Source: Jonesiaceae bacterium BS-20
Lineage (GTDB): Bacteria; Actinomycetota; Actinomycetes; Actinomycetales; Cellulomonadaceae
Assembly (NCBI GenBank): GCA_039995105.1
Contig: CP146203.1
Location: 248,001 to 312,000 of the forward strand
Length of the DNA: 64,000 nucleotides
Direction: 5' to 3'
The notes under the pieces were generated by a model. It made no database searches. It worked only from the letters and a program-made list of their open reading frames with translations, and was not told the DNA's origin. A program made the position numbers and the translations under genes. Shown here piece by piece: positions 46,490 through 57,200 of this stretch. The first letter of the stretch is position 1, and every line of letters begins with the position of its first letter.

Positions 46490-46873
46490 TCACATGTTTT
46501 CTAGAAGATCGAGGAATTGGTCTTCAGAGTGAGCTGCGTCGTAAGCGGCAACACGGCGAGTATTTTCAGTATGTGCCACAAACAAACTGAAATCGCGTGC
46601 AGAAATTCTACGATCACGTTCCCCAACGACCCGGTATGGAAGCATGCCAGCATCAAGAATCTTGTTGAAGTGGGCTCGACTAACACCAAGGAGTTGAGCG
46701 CACTTATTTGGTGTCAAATAATCTGTCCGGCTCATAAGCTCGATCTCGCCGCTGCGAAGTTTACTGAGGATCGCTTTGAGCATCTCGCTGTCTTTGGAAT
46801 TGGTAGAAATTTCCTCTATTGCAGCAAGGGTCGACGAAGATAGGGCGCCGGCAGGAACCGTAAGTGAAGACAT
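46490..46873 (-). CDS. Excisionase/MerR-type HTH protein (antitoxin-like)
   Basis: 127 residues from ATG 46873, with AGGA 6 nt upstream. The middle is an excisionase-type helix-turn-helix: YLTPNKCAQLLGVSRAHFNK, ILDAGMLPYRVVGERDRRIS, ARDFSLFVAH. The N-terminal 45 residues are Ser/Thr-rich helical and the C-terminus is acidic (EDQFLDLLENM). Proteins of this build often act as DNA-binding antitoxins with PIN or other toxins in actinobacteria. It is followed 37 bp later by the DUF3039-fusion gene, so a two-gene operon is likely. No integrase or phage gene is nearby, which speaks against a true excisionase. Confidence 0.72.
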   Translation of the reverse strand: MSSLTVPAGALSSSTLAAIEEISTNSKDSEMLKAILSKLRSGEIELMSRTDYLTPNKCAQLLGVSRAHFNKILDAGMLPYRVVGERDRRISARDFSLFVAHTENTRRVAAYDAAHSEDQFLDLLENM

Positions 46874-46991
46874 GGGAAATCCTGAAGTTGAAGAGTCTGT
46901 GTAGCTGGACCAAAGGCGATCCATCTGCCACAAGTGTCACACATGTTTTATCTGGTTTCAATATTTTGAGACAAGATAGACACAAGAAGCT

Positions 46992-47417
46992 CTAGCCTAA
47001 GTAGGTAAAGACGGTCTTTGGGCCGGCTGCGAGGTCGGCCCCGGAACTAAGCCCAAGCGCACGGAAGAAGGCGTGGTGACCCGGGCTGGCATCGGCAACT
47101 GCAACGATCTGTGGCACGTGGTCAAACTGCTGGGCGACCTTAGCAAACAGTGCGCGTCCCACCCCGGTGCGCTGATAATCCGGGTGCACCAAGATTTCCT
47201 GCAGGTAGCAAACGGTGGCCTCGTCAGATAACACCCGGGCCAGTCCAATCAGCGTTCCCCTTGATGACCACGCACATGCAATGAAGGTGGAGTTATTCAG
47301 TGCGGTCACTAGGCCCTCGGGGTCTGCGGCTAGTTGCGTCCACCCCACGGACTCGTAGAGCGACAATAAATCCTTGGTTGAAGAGGGTAGCGTTGTAGAA
47401 ATGAAGTAGGTGCTCAC
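46992..47417 (-). CDS. GNAT-family N-acetyltransferase
   Basis: 141 residues. The acetyl-CoA binding motif is LQEILVHPDYQRTGVGRALF with the Q/R-x-x-G-x-G/A loop, followed by VAVADASPGHHAFFRALGL. The family is large and the acceptor cannot be predicted. The start is ATG 47417. It is divergent from mazG across a very strong palindrome at 47445-47497. Confidence 0.88.
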   Translation of the reverse strand: MSTYFISTTLPSSTKDLLSLYESVGWTQLAADPEGLVTALNNSTFIACAWSSRGTLIGLARVLSDEATVCYLQEILVHPDYQRTGVGRALFAKVAQQFDHVPQIVAVADASPGHHAFFRALGLSSGADLAAGPKTVFTYLG

Positions 47418-47444
47418 GGGCTAAGTCTGCCACGGTCGCAATCG

Positions 47445-47497
47445 GCACGGGTCCGTTGATCGGCACCAAACCATGGTGGCGATCAACGGACCCGTGC
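47445..47497. promoter_or_regulatory. Long perfect inverted repeat between the GNAT gene and mazG
   Basis: 18-nt arms (47445-47462 and 47480-47497) pair perfectly, and a further CACCA/TGGTG stem lies inside. It fills most of the 101-bp space between two divergent starts, where a terminator would not be expected. Operator, insulator or the 5' leader of one transcript are all possible. Confidence 0.6.
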
Positions 47498-47518
47498 GGG
47501 CAATGGTTAAATGAGCGC

Positions 47519-48205
47519 ATGAGCTCGGTTAGTACACAAGTAAATGATTCAGTAGATCCTTTGACGGACGTAATCGCGGTCATGGACCAGCTGCGGTCCC
47601 CGGGCGGTTGCCCGTGGGACATTGAGCAAACCCATGAATCGCTGGTTAAGTACCTGCTGGAGGAGTCGCACGAGTTTGCCCACGCGGTTGAGACCGCGGA
47701 CCGCCCAGAAATGAAAGAAGAACTGGGCGACGTCTTGTTGCAGGTCCTTTTTCACGCCCGCATAGCGCAAGAACACCCGACGGACCCGTTTGATATTGCC
47801 GATGTCGCAGGTGCGCTCGCAGCCAAGTTACGGTTCCGGCACCCGCATGTTTTTGCCGATGTCACGGTGGCAGATACGGCGGAAGTCTCGAGGAACTGGG
47901 ACGCGCTCAAAGCACAGGAAAAACAGCGTGAATCGATTCTGGATGGAATCCCACGGGGCCAAGGCGCATTGGCGCGCACGCAGAAGGTACTTGGACGTAT
48001 CTCTAAGAATGAGCGGTTAGCAAACAAGGTGGAAGTTCTTCAGGAAAACATAGACAATAGTAACGACGCGGAAAAAATCGGATTTGAACTCCTGCAACTA
48101 GTCCACCGGGCTCAGGCCGCGGGAGTTGATGCCGAAGGAGCGCTGCGCCAGACCCTTTCCGGTTTGGAAAACAGCGTGGTTCGCGCCGAACATGACCAAC
48201 AGTAA
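47519..48205 (+). CDS. mazG: Nucleoside triphosphate pyrophosphohydrolase
   Basis: House-cleaning enzyme that hydrolyses NTPs and dNTPs to monophosphates and pyrophosphate. 228 residues from ATG 47519; an ATG at 47456 is in frame but would place codons inside the palindrome. The signature LRSPGGCPWDIEQTHESLVK is followed by LLEESHEFAHAVE and EELGDVLLQVLFHARIA, the E-x2-E ... E-x2-D metal site of MazG. The N-terminal MazG domain is complete; the C-terminal part is shorter and less typical. It stands before eno, as in other actinobacteria. Confidence 0.93.
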   Translation: MSSVSTQVNDSVDPLTDVIAVMDQLRSPGGCPWDIEQTHESLVKYLLEESHEFAHAVETADRPEMKEELGDVLLQVLFHARIAQEHPTDPFDIADVAGALAAKLRFRHPHVFADVTVADTAEVSRNWDALKAQEKQRESILDGIPRGQGALARTQKVLGRISKNERLANKVEVLQENIDNSNDAEKIGFELLQLVHRAQAAGVDAEGALRQTLSGLENSVVRAEHDQQ

Positions 48206-48340
48206 CTTTCGCCCTACCTTTGCGTGGGGTTAAGGAAACTGTCTGGCCGCTTCCCGCAGCGGCTTACCCATAGGACGAATAGCCCGAAGGTGTGAGCAAA
48301 AACGGAAGTAGGCTTATGAACGTAAACTCAAGTCTCTTGA

Positions 48341-49639
<1,299 letters not shown>

Positions 49640-49673
49640 GCTTAACTGCCTAAACAGTTAGCGCAAGTTTTTC

Positions 49674-49710
49674 CCGTAGGGCCCGTCAGATTTTCTGACG
49701 GGCCCTACGG
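49674..49710 (+). terminator. Rho-independent terminator of eno
   Basis: 17-bp perfect stem CCGTAGGGCCCGTCAGA / TCTGACGGGCCCTACGG with a TTT loop, followed by CCATTTTT. Confidence 0.94.
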
Positions 49711-49819
49711 CCATTTTTGGGCCCCAATTTTCCCGATGCCTGTGATGATTTGGTGCGTCACCGCCAAGATTCGGCGTGGCAACAAGTCCCCATTGCAGTC
49801 GCTGCGCAACAATGTTGGT

Positions 49820-50539
49820 ATGCCTAAGTCACGTCCCTCCGCACCGCGTCCATCCGGCGGTGGCTCGGCGCGCAGTAAATCGCACCCGGCGGGACGCACT
49901 CCTCGGCCGAGTTCCGGCCAAAACCCGGTAGCAAAATCCCCGAATGCGGGTAAACCAGGCGGAGCAAATAGGCCTACCCATCCTGGACCCAAGCCAGCTG
50001 CGCAGGGAAAGCGCCCCTCGGATACCCACGTATCCTCATACTCCGTGGGCTCACCATTAAACCGTCAAGTGGGTTTTTTCCAGTCCTCTGGGGCCAGACT
50101 TGTGGGTTTAGGGTTGGTCTTGGCCATTTGTGTGCTGATGGTGCTACCGGTTGCGCGTAACTACTTTAATCAGCGCGCTAATTTATCCGAGCTGGAACAA
50201 GACTTGGCCGCACGTGAAGAGATTAACGCGGATCTAGAAAACCAGTTGGACCGCTGGAAAGATGACAAATTTGTCATTGCTCAGGCTCGCGAACGTCTCA
50301 CGTTCGTATTTCCTGGGGAACGGCCCTATCGCGTGATGGATTCGGAGGATTTTGTTCCTCCCGAGGAGACTAAGACCGGCCCGCAAATCAAACCCGAGGT
50401 TAAAGAACCCTGGTTTACAACGCTGTGGTCCTCGGTTGAACAGGCTGGCAATGTTGGATCGCCAGACTCGAACACCAAAGAAGATCCAGATGCTGGGGAC
50501 AAAGACTCCCAAACGGAACCGGCCACCAAAATCGAGTAG
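49820..50539 (+). CDS. ftsB: FtsB/DivIC-family septum formation protein
   Basis: 239 residues from ATG 49820 (MPKSRPSAPRPSGGG); an ATG at 49736 is in frame but sits close to the eno terminator. A long basic, Pro/Gly-rich N-terminal tail in the cytoplasm (about 75 residues) is followed by one membrane helix (LVGLGLVLAICVLMVLPVAR), a short coiled coil (LSELEQDLAAREEINADLEN) and the family pattern QLDRWKDDKFVIAQARERL. The protein should bridge FtsL and FtsQ in the divisome. The acidic C-terminal tail is poorly conserved. Position between eno and the DUF501 gene is the usual actinobacterial one. Confidence 0.88.
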   Translation: MPKSRPSAPRPSGGGSARSKSHPAGRTPRPSSGQNPVAKSPNAGKPGGANRPTHPGPKPAAQGKRPSDTHVSSYSVGSPLNRQVGFFQSSGARLVGLGLVLAICVLMVLPVARNYFNQRANLSELEQDLAAREEINADLENQLDRWKDDKFVIAQARERLTFVFPGERPYRVMDSEDFVPPEETKTGPQIKPEVKEPWFTTLWSSVEQAGNVGSPDSNTKEDPDAGDKDSQTEPATKIE

Positions 50540-50635
50540 CCGTGACTGCATTGTGAACGCCGTCATGGGTGCATCCGGTCAAATATGAGCGACAATATCT
50601 ACTAGTAACTAATTGCTAAATACCCGGGGACTGTT

Positions 50636-51142
50636 GTGAACCTTTCTAAAGACCAAGCCGTTGTTACGGCAAACGATATTGAGATTCTTACCGAGCAACT
50701 TGAGCGTATGCCTCGTGGAGTCGTTGGTATTGCCGCGCGTTGCGTCTGCGGTAAGCCAACGGTAGTCAAGACGGCACCGCGGCTTGAAGACGGAACTCCG
50801 TTCCCAACCACGTTCTACTTGACACACCCTAAGGCTGTTGCTGCGGCATCGACCTTGGAGGCAAACGGTGTCATGAAGGAAATGTCCGCACGCTTGCTTG
50901 AAGATGAAGACCTTGCTGCAAAGTACCGCCTGGCGCATGAGGACTACCTTGCCCAGCGCGCGTTGCTTGGCGATGTCCCTGAGATTGCTGGTATCTCCGC
51001 TGGTGGTATGCCCACACGCGTTAAGTGCCTGCACGTGCTCATCGGCCATGCTCTGGCCGCTGGACCCGGCGTCCAACCGCTCGGTGACGAGGCACTTGAG
51101 ATGATTAAGGACTCGTGGAGCCCAGCGCGCTGCAGCTGTTAG
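50636..51142 (+). CDS. DUF501 domain protein
   Basis: 168 residues. RCVCGKPTVVKTAPRLEDGT, FPTTFYLTHPKAVAAASTLE and VKCLHVLIGHALAAGPGVQP are the conserved blocks of DUF501. The Cys pair and the KCLH motif could form a metal or catalytic site, but no function is established. The start is GTG 50636 with GGGGA 5 nt upstream. It always sits between divIC/ftsB and ppx in actinobacteria, as here, which suggests a link to envelope or polyphosphate metabolism. Confidence 0.92.
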   Translation: MNLSKDQAVVTANDIEILTEQLERMPRGVVGIAARCVCGKPTVVKTAPRLEDGTPFPTTFYLTHPKAVAAASTLEANGVMKEMSARLLEDEDLAAKYRLAHEDYLAQRALLGDVPEIAGISAGGMPTRVKCLHVLIGHALAAGPGVQPLGDEALEMIKDSWSPARCSC

Positions 51143-51229
51143 TTAGCGGCGTCTGAAACAAACTGCCGTAAGTGAAGTAAGTAATGGGCCCGCAAGGGTC
51201 TGTCAGACCCTCATGGAAAAATCCCAAAC

Positions 51230-52222
51230 ATGACATTTGAACGCCCTGCCTTGCCCAGCGGATCTACGCGAGTAGCCGCAATTGACTGCGGCACCAACTC
51301 CATCCGGTTGCTTATTGCTGATGTTGATCAAGAATCGGGAACCTTGACCGACCATTTGCGGCTCATGGAAGTTGTGCGCCTTGGTCAGGGTGTAGATAAG
51401 ACCGGACGGTTCAACCAGGAATCTCTGGACCGCACGCTTGAGGCAACCGCGCGCTACGCCCAACTGTGTGAAGACTACGGCGTTGAAAAGGTACGTTTTG
51501 TAGCAACCTCGGCCACCCGTGATGCAGAGAATCGTCAAGAGTTTGTGGACGGCGTTAAGGCGGCGATCGGTATTGAGCCGGAGGTGGTTTCCGGTGATGA
51601 GGAAGCTTTGCTGTCCTTTCAAGGCGCTATTTCGGCCTTGGGTCCAGAACACCGCGGGCCCTTCTTGGTTGTTGACCTTGGGGGCGGGTCAACCGAGCTA
51701 GTACTTGGAACAACCTCCCCGGTAGCCGCGTACTCCATGAATGTGGGGTGCGTACGAATGACCGAACGGCATATGCAAGAGGACCCTCCCACCAAGGAGG
51801 AGATTGCTGCCGCTGCCAAGGACGTTAACGCCGCGATCGACGAGGCCAGCAAGGTGGTCCCAATTGGTCGGACGGCCACCTTGGTTGGTTTAGCCGGATC
51901 GATCACCACGGCAACAGCTCACACGCTCAAACTCAAAGAGTATGACCGCGACAAGATCAACGGCGCCGTCATGCAAATTTCTGCGGTTCAAAAGGCACTG
52001 AAGGACCTCATTGAACGCACTCGCGCCGAGCGGGCCGCACTACCGTTCATGCATCCCGGACGTGTTGACGTCATGGGGGCCGGTGCGCTCGTATGGTCAA
52101 CGGTAATGGCCCGTGTGCAGGCTGCCGTGGCGCAACAGGGTGGGAAGCTCACTACGACCGTAACGTCCGAGCATGACATCCTTGATGGCATTGCTCTCGC
52201 ACTGGGCACGCCCAGAGATTAA
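51230..52222 (+). CDS. ppx: Exopolyphosphatase (Ppx/GppA family)
   Basis: 330 residues of the short, two-domain Ppx/GppA type. Actin-like ATPase motifs are visible: AIDCGTNSIRLLIADVD (phosphate 1), FVATSATRDAENRQEFVDGV, FLVVDLGGGSTELVLG (phosphate 2) and LVGLAGSITTATAHTL. Members degrade polyphosphate or pppGpp; in mycobacteria the equivalent gene product Ppx2 acts on polyphosphate. The HD domain of longer Ppx proteins is absent. The start is ATG 51230; a small palindrome (GGGTCTG-T-CAGACCC, 51196-51210) lies 20 bp upstream. Confidence 0.93.
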   Translation: MTFERPALPSGSTRVAAIDCGTNSIRLLIADVDQESGTLTDHLRLMEVVRLGQGVDKTGRFNQESLDRTLEATARYAQLCEDYGVEKVRFVATSATRDAENRQEFVDGVKAAIGIEPEVVSGDEEALLSFQGAISALGPEHRGPFLVVDLGGGSTELVLGTTSPVAAYSMNVGCVRMTERHMQEDPPTKEEIAAAAKDVNAAIDEASKVVPIGRTATLVGLAGSITTATAHTLKLKEYDRDKINGAVMQISAVQKALKDLIERTRAERAALPFMHPGRVDVMGAGALVWSTVMARVQAAVAQQGGKLTTTVTSEHDILDGIALALGTPRD

Positions 52223-52289
52223 GTACATGAGCAGACCACTTACCGCTGGGTGAGTGAACCGATGTATATTGCGTGAATCAGAGATAGAA

Positions 52290-52327
52290 AAATGGAGTTG
52301 CACTGGAATTCCAGTGCAACTCCATTT
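52290..52327. terminator. Bidirectional terminator between ppx and the HTTM gene
   Basis: Perfect 38-bp palindrome without a spacer: arms of 19 nt around GGAATTCC, ending in TTT on both strands. It separates convergent genes. Confidence 0.85.
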
Positions 52328-52344
52328 GCTTTCCTAGGGGAAAG

Positions 52345-53406
52345 CTATTTGGTGTGTGGTGCTGTCATACTCTTACCAAATTGTTTCAAGTTGCCACCCA
52401 AATTAGTAAGCCACTTGATGGCCGCCTGCCACGAGGAGTCTCGAATAAAGAGTAAGTCAAGTGCCATCATGGGGATAGAAAATGGCCATAGGCCAAGGAA
52501 GAGACCGATACCAAAGTGCATACCAAGAAGGAACACCAGGGCGACAATGCGGGTTGGCCGCCACAACACCATCAGTGGGAATAGTAGCTGAACCCATATT
52601 GACAAAAATGTTCCGATAGCGACAAATAGAGAACTTTGCCAGACAATCTGACTTAGCAACGGCTGTACGTTGAAGACATCGAGGATCATGGAGTAGTACA
52701 GGGCGGTGCCGTTCATCCACTCAGCGCCCAAGCTCTTGTAGATACCACTTGCCACATATACGACCATGATCTGGTAACCACATAGAATAATTGCTGCGTT
52801 ATGCAAAGGGTTACTGAACCAAGCAGGAATGCGTGGCAATAATGCCGGGTTATTGCGTATCTGCCTTCTCTTACGCAGTGCATCCAAAGACCAATGTTGG
52901 CTCAGATCTGCGAAGATCAAGAAAACCAGAGTGATCCTGACAATGGTGTCCCCACCGTTAGTTAAGACGGTGGAGTTTGTGACCAGTGATACGTAGAAGA
53001 AGGCAAGTACTGGAGTGACAAATTTTGTCCGCCACCCGGCAATAAATAGCACAATTAGAGCTAAGAAGATCAGGTATTGTGTGTCAAAAATAGCCACGCT
53101 GTCTTTGGGGAACAAAACACCAAAGATGGTGGGCCATCCCTGACGGTTTACCTGGCTATCCACCCAACTGGATCCGACGCCCCAGACGTAGTGGCGGTCC
53201 TTATAACTGGAAACAAAATACATCAGCAAGGCAAGCCCATAAAGAATCCTCAACGCCGATGATGAGTACGCGGCGCGCTTAGCGTCTGTCATCCAAGAAA
53301 TGAAGGGGGACAATCTTGTGGGGGGGTTAGCTGGTGTATAGGAATTGGTATTTTCAGCGGCCTCTACTGTCGCAGCGTTTTTTGCAGGAGGGACATAAGT
53401 GCTCAT
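52345..53406 (-). CDS. HTTM-domain membrane protein (vitamin K-dependent carboxylase-like fold)
   Basis: 353 residues with about eight membrane helices, including LRILYGLALLMYFVSSY, YLIFLALIVLFIAGW and IVALVFLLGMHFGIGLFLGL. The pattern with GWPTIFGVLFPKD, NAAIILCGYQIMVVYVASGI, YKSLGAEWMNGTALYYS and MHFGIGLFLGLWPFSIPMMA is that of HTTM proteins, relatives of gamma-glutamyl carboxylase. Most bacterial HTTM proteins have no known reaction. It starts inside the stop of the DUF5819 gene (ATGA), and the two gene types are found together in other actinobacteria. They lie just downstream of the Asp-rich surface protein gene on the same strand. Confidence 0.88.
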   Translation of the reverse strand: MSTYVPPAKNAATVEAAENTNSYTPANPPTRLSPFISWMTDAKRAAYSSSALRILYGLALLMYFVSSYKDRHYVWGVGSSWVDSQVNRQGWPTIFGVLFPKDSVAIFDTQYLIFLALIVLFIAGWRTKFVTPVLAFFYVSLVTNSTVLTNGGDTIVRITLVFLIFADLSQHWSLDALRKRRQIRNNPALLPRIPAWFSNPLHNAAIILCGYQIMVVYVASGIYKSLGAEWMNGTALYYSMILDVFNVQPLLSQIVWQSSLFVAIGTFLSIWVQLLFPLMVLWRPTRIVALVFLLGMHFGIGLFLGLWPFSIPMMALDLLFIRDSSWQAAIKWLTNLGGNLKQFGKSMTAPHTK

Positions 53407-54167
53407 TTCATGGCTCCATAACGCTTGAGTGCGTCGCGGTGGACGGTTAGTTCGTCGGGTGTTACCTGGTGTTCAAAATGCCGCCAGCCAAAGGTTGTCA
53501 CCGAATCTTTGAACTGATTGGTGTCTGAGAAACGGTGGTTGAAATCATTGGGGCGTGAGCGCTGAACGCGCCATCTCACACGTTCAATTTTCTTATCAAA
53601 GTATGCAGTAGCAGATGTGCCCGTGTATTGGACCAACGCAAGGTCATAAGACAACAAACTTGTGATCTGTCCAGTGTTTGTCCCGTGCTTGCCAAGGTTA
53701 GCCCGGAGCGTCTTTCCAGATTTTGCACTGAAAGTTCCATCCTTGTTCTTCTGAATGAAGGTGTCTTGCACAATCTTTTTTTGTTTAGCGTTGAGATTGT
53801 TATACCGCTTCAAATACGCTTGCACCGCGTTCCAAGAGGATTTGTTAATCCTCGAGGGGGTGAAATGGCCTGAGACCGAGCGTTGTTCAATTTCCGTTAG
53901 GTTCACCCATTTGCTGTGCACTAGCTTGCCAGACTCATCACGCCATTGTGCCTGAAATTCTAGGGAGACATTTGTCTTCATAATGCTGGGAGCAAAAACT
54001 CGCCAACTCTGACCGAAATAAGGTCTTGCAGCTGATTCAATTGCCTTGAACGGTGCCGTAACAGTCTTATTTGGAACGTTAATAATGAGGCTTATAAAGA
54101 CGTAACTTGCAACGAGGAACGTTGCAAGTATCGTCATGATGCGTGCCTTATTTTGGTGGTCTTTCAC
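53403..54167 (-). CDS. DUF5819-family membrane-anchored protein
   Basis: 254 residues. One N-terminal membrane helix (IMTILATFLVASYVFISLII) is followed by an external domain with PYFGQSWRVFAPSIMKTN, the DUF5819 hallmark (FxQxWxxFAP), and long helical and basic stretches rich in Lys, Asn and Gln. The C-terminus (FGWRHFEHQVTPDELTVH) is also typical. Function is unknown; it is translationally coupled to the HTTM gene, so the two probably form one membrane complex. Confidence 0.82.
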   Translation of the reverse strand: MKDHQNKARIMTILATFLVASYVFISLIINVPNKTVTAPFKAIESAARPYFGQSWRVFAPSIMKTNVSLEFQAQWRDESGKLVHSKWVNLTEIEQRSVSGHFTPSRINKSSWNAVQAYLKRYNNLNAKQKKIVQDTFIQKNKDGTFSAKSGKTLRANLGKHGTNTGQITSLLSYDLALVQYTGTSATAYFDKKIERVRWRVQRSRPNDFNHRFSDTNQFKDSVTTFGWRHFEHQVTPDELTVHRDALKRYGAMK

Positions 54168-54228
54168 GCAGGTATCTCTTCTAAGTTGAGTGTTCGCAAC
54201 GGTTGTAGGTATTGCCGGATAACGCGAA

Positions 54229-54260
54229 CTGTGGGGTACGCCACCAGGCGTACCCCACAG
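54229..54260 (-). terminator. Hairpin downstream of the Ala/Asp-repeat adhesin gene
   Basis: Perfect 14-bp stem CTGTGGGGTACGCC / GGCGTACCCCACAG with an ACCA loop, 10 bp past the stop on the minus strand. No T-run, so some read-through into the DUF5819 gene is possible. Confidence 0.7.
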
Positions 54261-54270
54261 ATCATACTAA

Positions 54271-57200
54271 CTAAGCGTTGTTGCGCTTACGTGCAATTGT
54301 TAGCGACACACCTGCGGCAAGGAGAAGAACTCCAATAGCCGCAGCGGTGATTACTGCTCCAGAATCCATACCGGTCTTGGCCAAGTTGTCGCTTGGCTTC
54401 TTACCAGTAGTAGAATCCTTGCCCGCATCAGCGTCTGCTGCGTCTGCGTCAGTTGCGTCTGCTGCGTCTGCGTCAGTTGCGTCTGCTGCGTCTGCGTCAG
54501 TTGCGTCTGCTGCGTCTGCGTCAGTTGCGTCTGCTGCGTCTGCTGCGTCTGCGTCAGTTGCGTCTGCGTCAGTTGCGTCTGCTGCGTCTGCGTCAGTTGC
54601 GTCAGTTGCGTCTGCTGCGTCTGCGTCAGTTGCGTCTGCTGCGTCTGCGTCTGCTGCGTCTGCGTCAGTTGCGTCTGCTGCGTCTGCGTCAGTTGCGTCT
54701 GCTGCGTCTGCGTCAGTTGCGTCTGCTGCGTCTGCGTCAGTTGCGTCTGCGTCTGCTGCGTCGGTGTCTACCGCATCAGTTGCGTCTGCGTCAGTTGCGT
54801 CTGCGTCTGCTGCATCAGCGTCTACCGCGTCGGTGTCTGCTGCATCAGCGTCTACCGCGTCTGCCGCGTCTGCGTCTGCCGCGTCGGTGTCTGCTGCATC
54901 AGCGTCTGTTGCGTCTGCTGCGTCTGTTGCGTCTGCCGCGTCTGCGTCTGCCGCGTCGGTGTCTGCTGCATCAGCGTCTGTTGCGTCTGCTGCGTCTGTT
55001 GCGTCTGCCGCGTCGGTGTCTACCGCATCAGTTGCGTCAGTGTCTGCTGCGTCGGTGTCTACCGCATCAGTTGCGTCTGCGTCAGTTGCGTCTGCGTCTG
55101 CTGCATCAGCGTCTACCGCGTCGGTGTCTGCTGCATCAGCGTCTACCGCGTCGGTGTCTGCTGCATCAGCGTCTACCGCGTCTGCCGCGTCTGCGTCTAC
55201 CGCGTCGGTGTCTGCTGCGTCTGCGTCTACCGCGTCGGTGTCTGCTGCGTCTGCGTCTACCGCGTCGGTGTCTGCTGCGTCAGCGTCTGTTGCGTCGGTG
55301 TCTACCGCATCAGTTGCGTCGGTGTCTGCCGCGTCGGTGTCTGCCGCGTCTGCGTCTGCCGCGTCGGTGTCTACCGCATCAGTTGCGTCGGTGTCTGCCG
55401 CGTCGGTGTCTACCGCATCAGTTGCGTCTGCGTCTGCCGCGTCGGTGTCTACCGCATCAGTTGCGTCGGTGTCTGCCGCGTCGGTGTCTGCTGCGTCTGC
55501 GTCTACCGCGTCGGTGTCTGCCGCGTCAGCGTCAGTTGCGTCGGTGTCTGCCGCGTCGGTGTCTGCCGCGTCTACGTCAGTTGCGTCAGCGTCTGCCGCG
55601 TCTGCTGCATCAGCGTCCGTTGCGTCGGTGTCTGCTGCGTCAGCGTCTGCCGCGTCGGTGTCTGCCGCGTCGGTGTCTGCCGCGTCTACGTCAGTTGCGT
55701 CAGCGTCTGCCGCGTCTACGTCAGTTGCGTCAGCGTCTGCCGCGTCTGCGTCTGCCGCGTCTGCTGCATCAGCGTCCGTTGCGTCGGTGTCTGCTGCGTC
55801 AGTGTCTACCGCATCAGTTGCGTCTGCGTCAGTTGCGTCTGCTGCATCAGCGTCTACCGCATCAGCGTCTACCGCGTCGGTGTCTGCCGCGTCGGTGTCT
55901 GCCGCGTCGGTGTCTGCCGCATCAGCGTCTACCGCGTCGGTGTCTGCCGCGTCGGTGTCTGCCGCGTCGGTGTCTGCCGCGTCGGTGTCTGCCGCGTCGG
56001 TGTCTGCCGCGTCGGTGTCTGCCGCGTCGGTGTCTGCCGCGTCGGTGTCTGCCGCGTCGGTGTCTGCCGCGTCGGTGTCTGCCGCGTCTACGTCAGTTGC
56101 GTCAGCGTCTGCCGCGTCTGCGTCTGCCGCGTCTGCTGCATCAGCGTCCGTTGCGTCGGTGTCTGCTGCGTCGGTGTCTGCTGCGTCAGTGTCTACCGCA
56201 TCAGTTGCGTCTGCGTCAGTTGCGTCTGCTGCGTCAGTGTCTACCGCATCAGTTGCGTCTGCGTCAGTTGCGTCTGCTGCATCAGCGTCCGTTGCGTCGG
56301 TGTCTGCCGCGTCTACGTCAGTTGCGTCCTCTTCGAATACGTTAGCTCCTACGGATGCCTTACCCAGGCTGACCGTTGCTGCGTTGCCAACTAGGTTGAG
56401 GAGCTGGATTTCCACGGCGGTAACCGTATGTACGCCGGCGTTGTGCTCTTGCTTGTTGATGATTACCGCAACAGCCTCATCTAGCAGCCCAAATACGCCG
56501 CTGAGGTCAGCACCTACACCCGTCAAGAGGCTACCAATAGTGCCACCAGCGGTGCTCAAAGCGTTAGAGACGATGGTGTCAATTGGTGCGAGAACTCCGG
56601 ATAGTAGTCCGGTTAGCGCATTAATGACCGGTGAAAGTAGCGCGCCTAATCCACTGCCATCAGCTGTGATGGCCTTGGAACCGTCCAGTAAGTCCCCAAG
56701 GGTACCGTCGTAGTTCAAATCTAGTCCGGCTGTGCACCCGACAACTGGAAGTTCGAGAACACAGACTCCACCACTGATGCTCACAGCGACGGAATCGGTT
56801 GCAGCTGCAATTTCAGCGTTGATTAGCCCTTGCAGATCCTCAAGAAGGTCTTCAACGATGCTACCAATTGCGTCAAGGGTGGTTGCACTCAACAGTGAAG
56901 TGTTTGGTGGCTGGTTGTTTAGCGTGATGAACTCAGCTAGGTCAACGTTGATGGCACCACCTTGCAAGTCAATGCTGACTCCGTTGGCGGTAAGCGGCGC
57001 TGCCAAGATAGGTGCTACGGCAGCTTCCAAATCAACTGACAAACTAACAGCAAGGTCATTGCTGAGGATGAGGCCCGCACCAGGCACAGATGCCAGAGCG
57101 TCAGTGATTGCACCCAATAGTCCATCTGTCAGAAGGTCTGAGATTCCGTTGATGGTGGAAGAAGCAGCACCGAGGGTGGAGTTGATTTGGGTGACAAGCC

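Noticed and set aside
46490-46873. Phage excisionase and mobile element
   Set aside because: The HTH type fits, but no integrase, attachment repeat or phage gene lies nearby; the pairing with a downstream gene fits an antitoxin-like role better.
54432-56330. CRISPR-like array
   Set aside because: The repeats are short, contiguous and in coding frame, without unique spacers; no cas genes are nearby.
54278-56713. 811-codon plus-strand open frame (Ser/Ala/Val repeats) and a 630-codon frame (Leu/Arg/Pro) opposite the adhesin
   Set aside because: Both arise from the 15-nt repeat, which lacks stop codons in several frames. They have no ribosome binding site, signal or domain, while the minus-strand frame has a signal peptide, known head and sorting signal.
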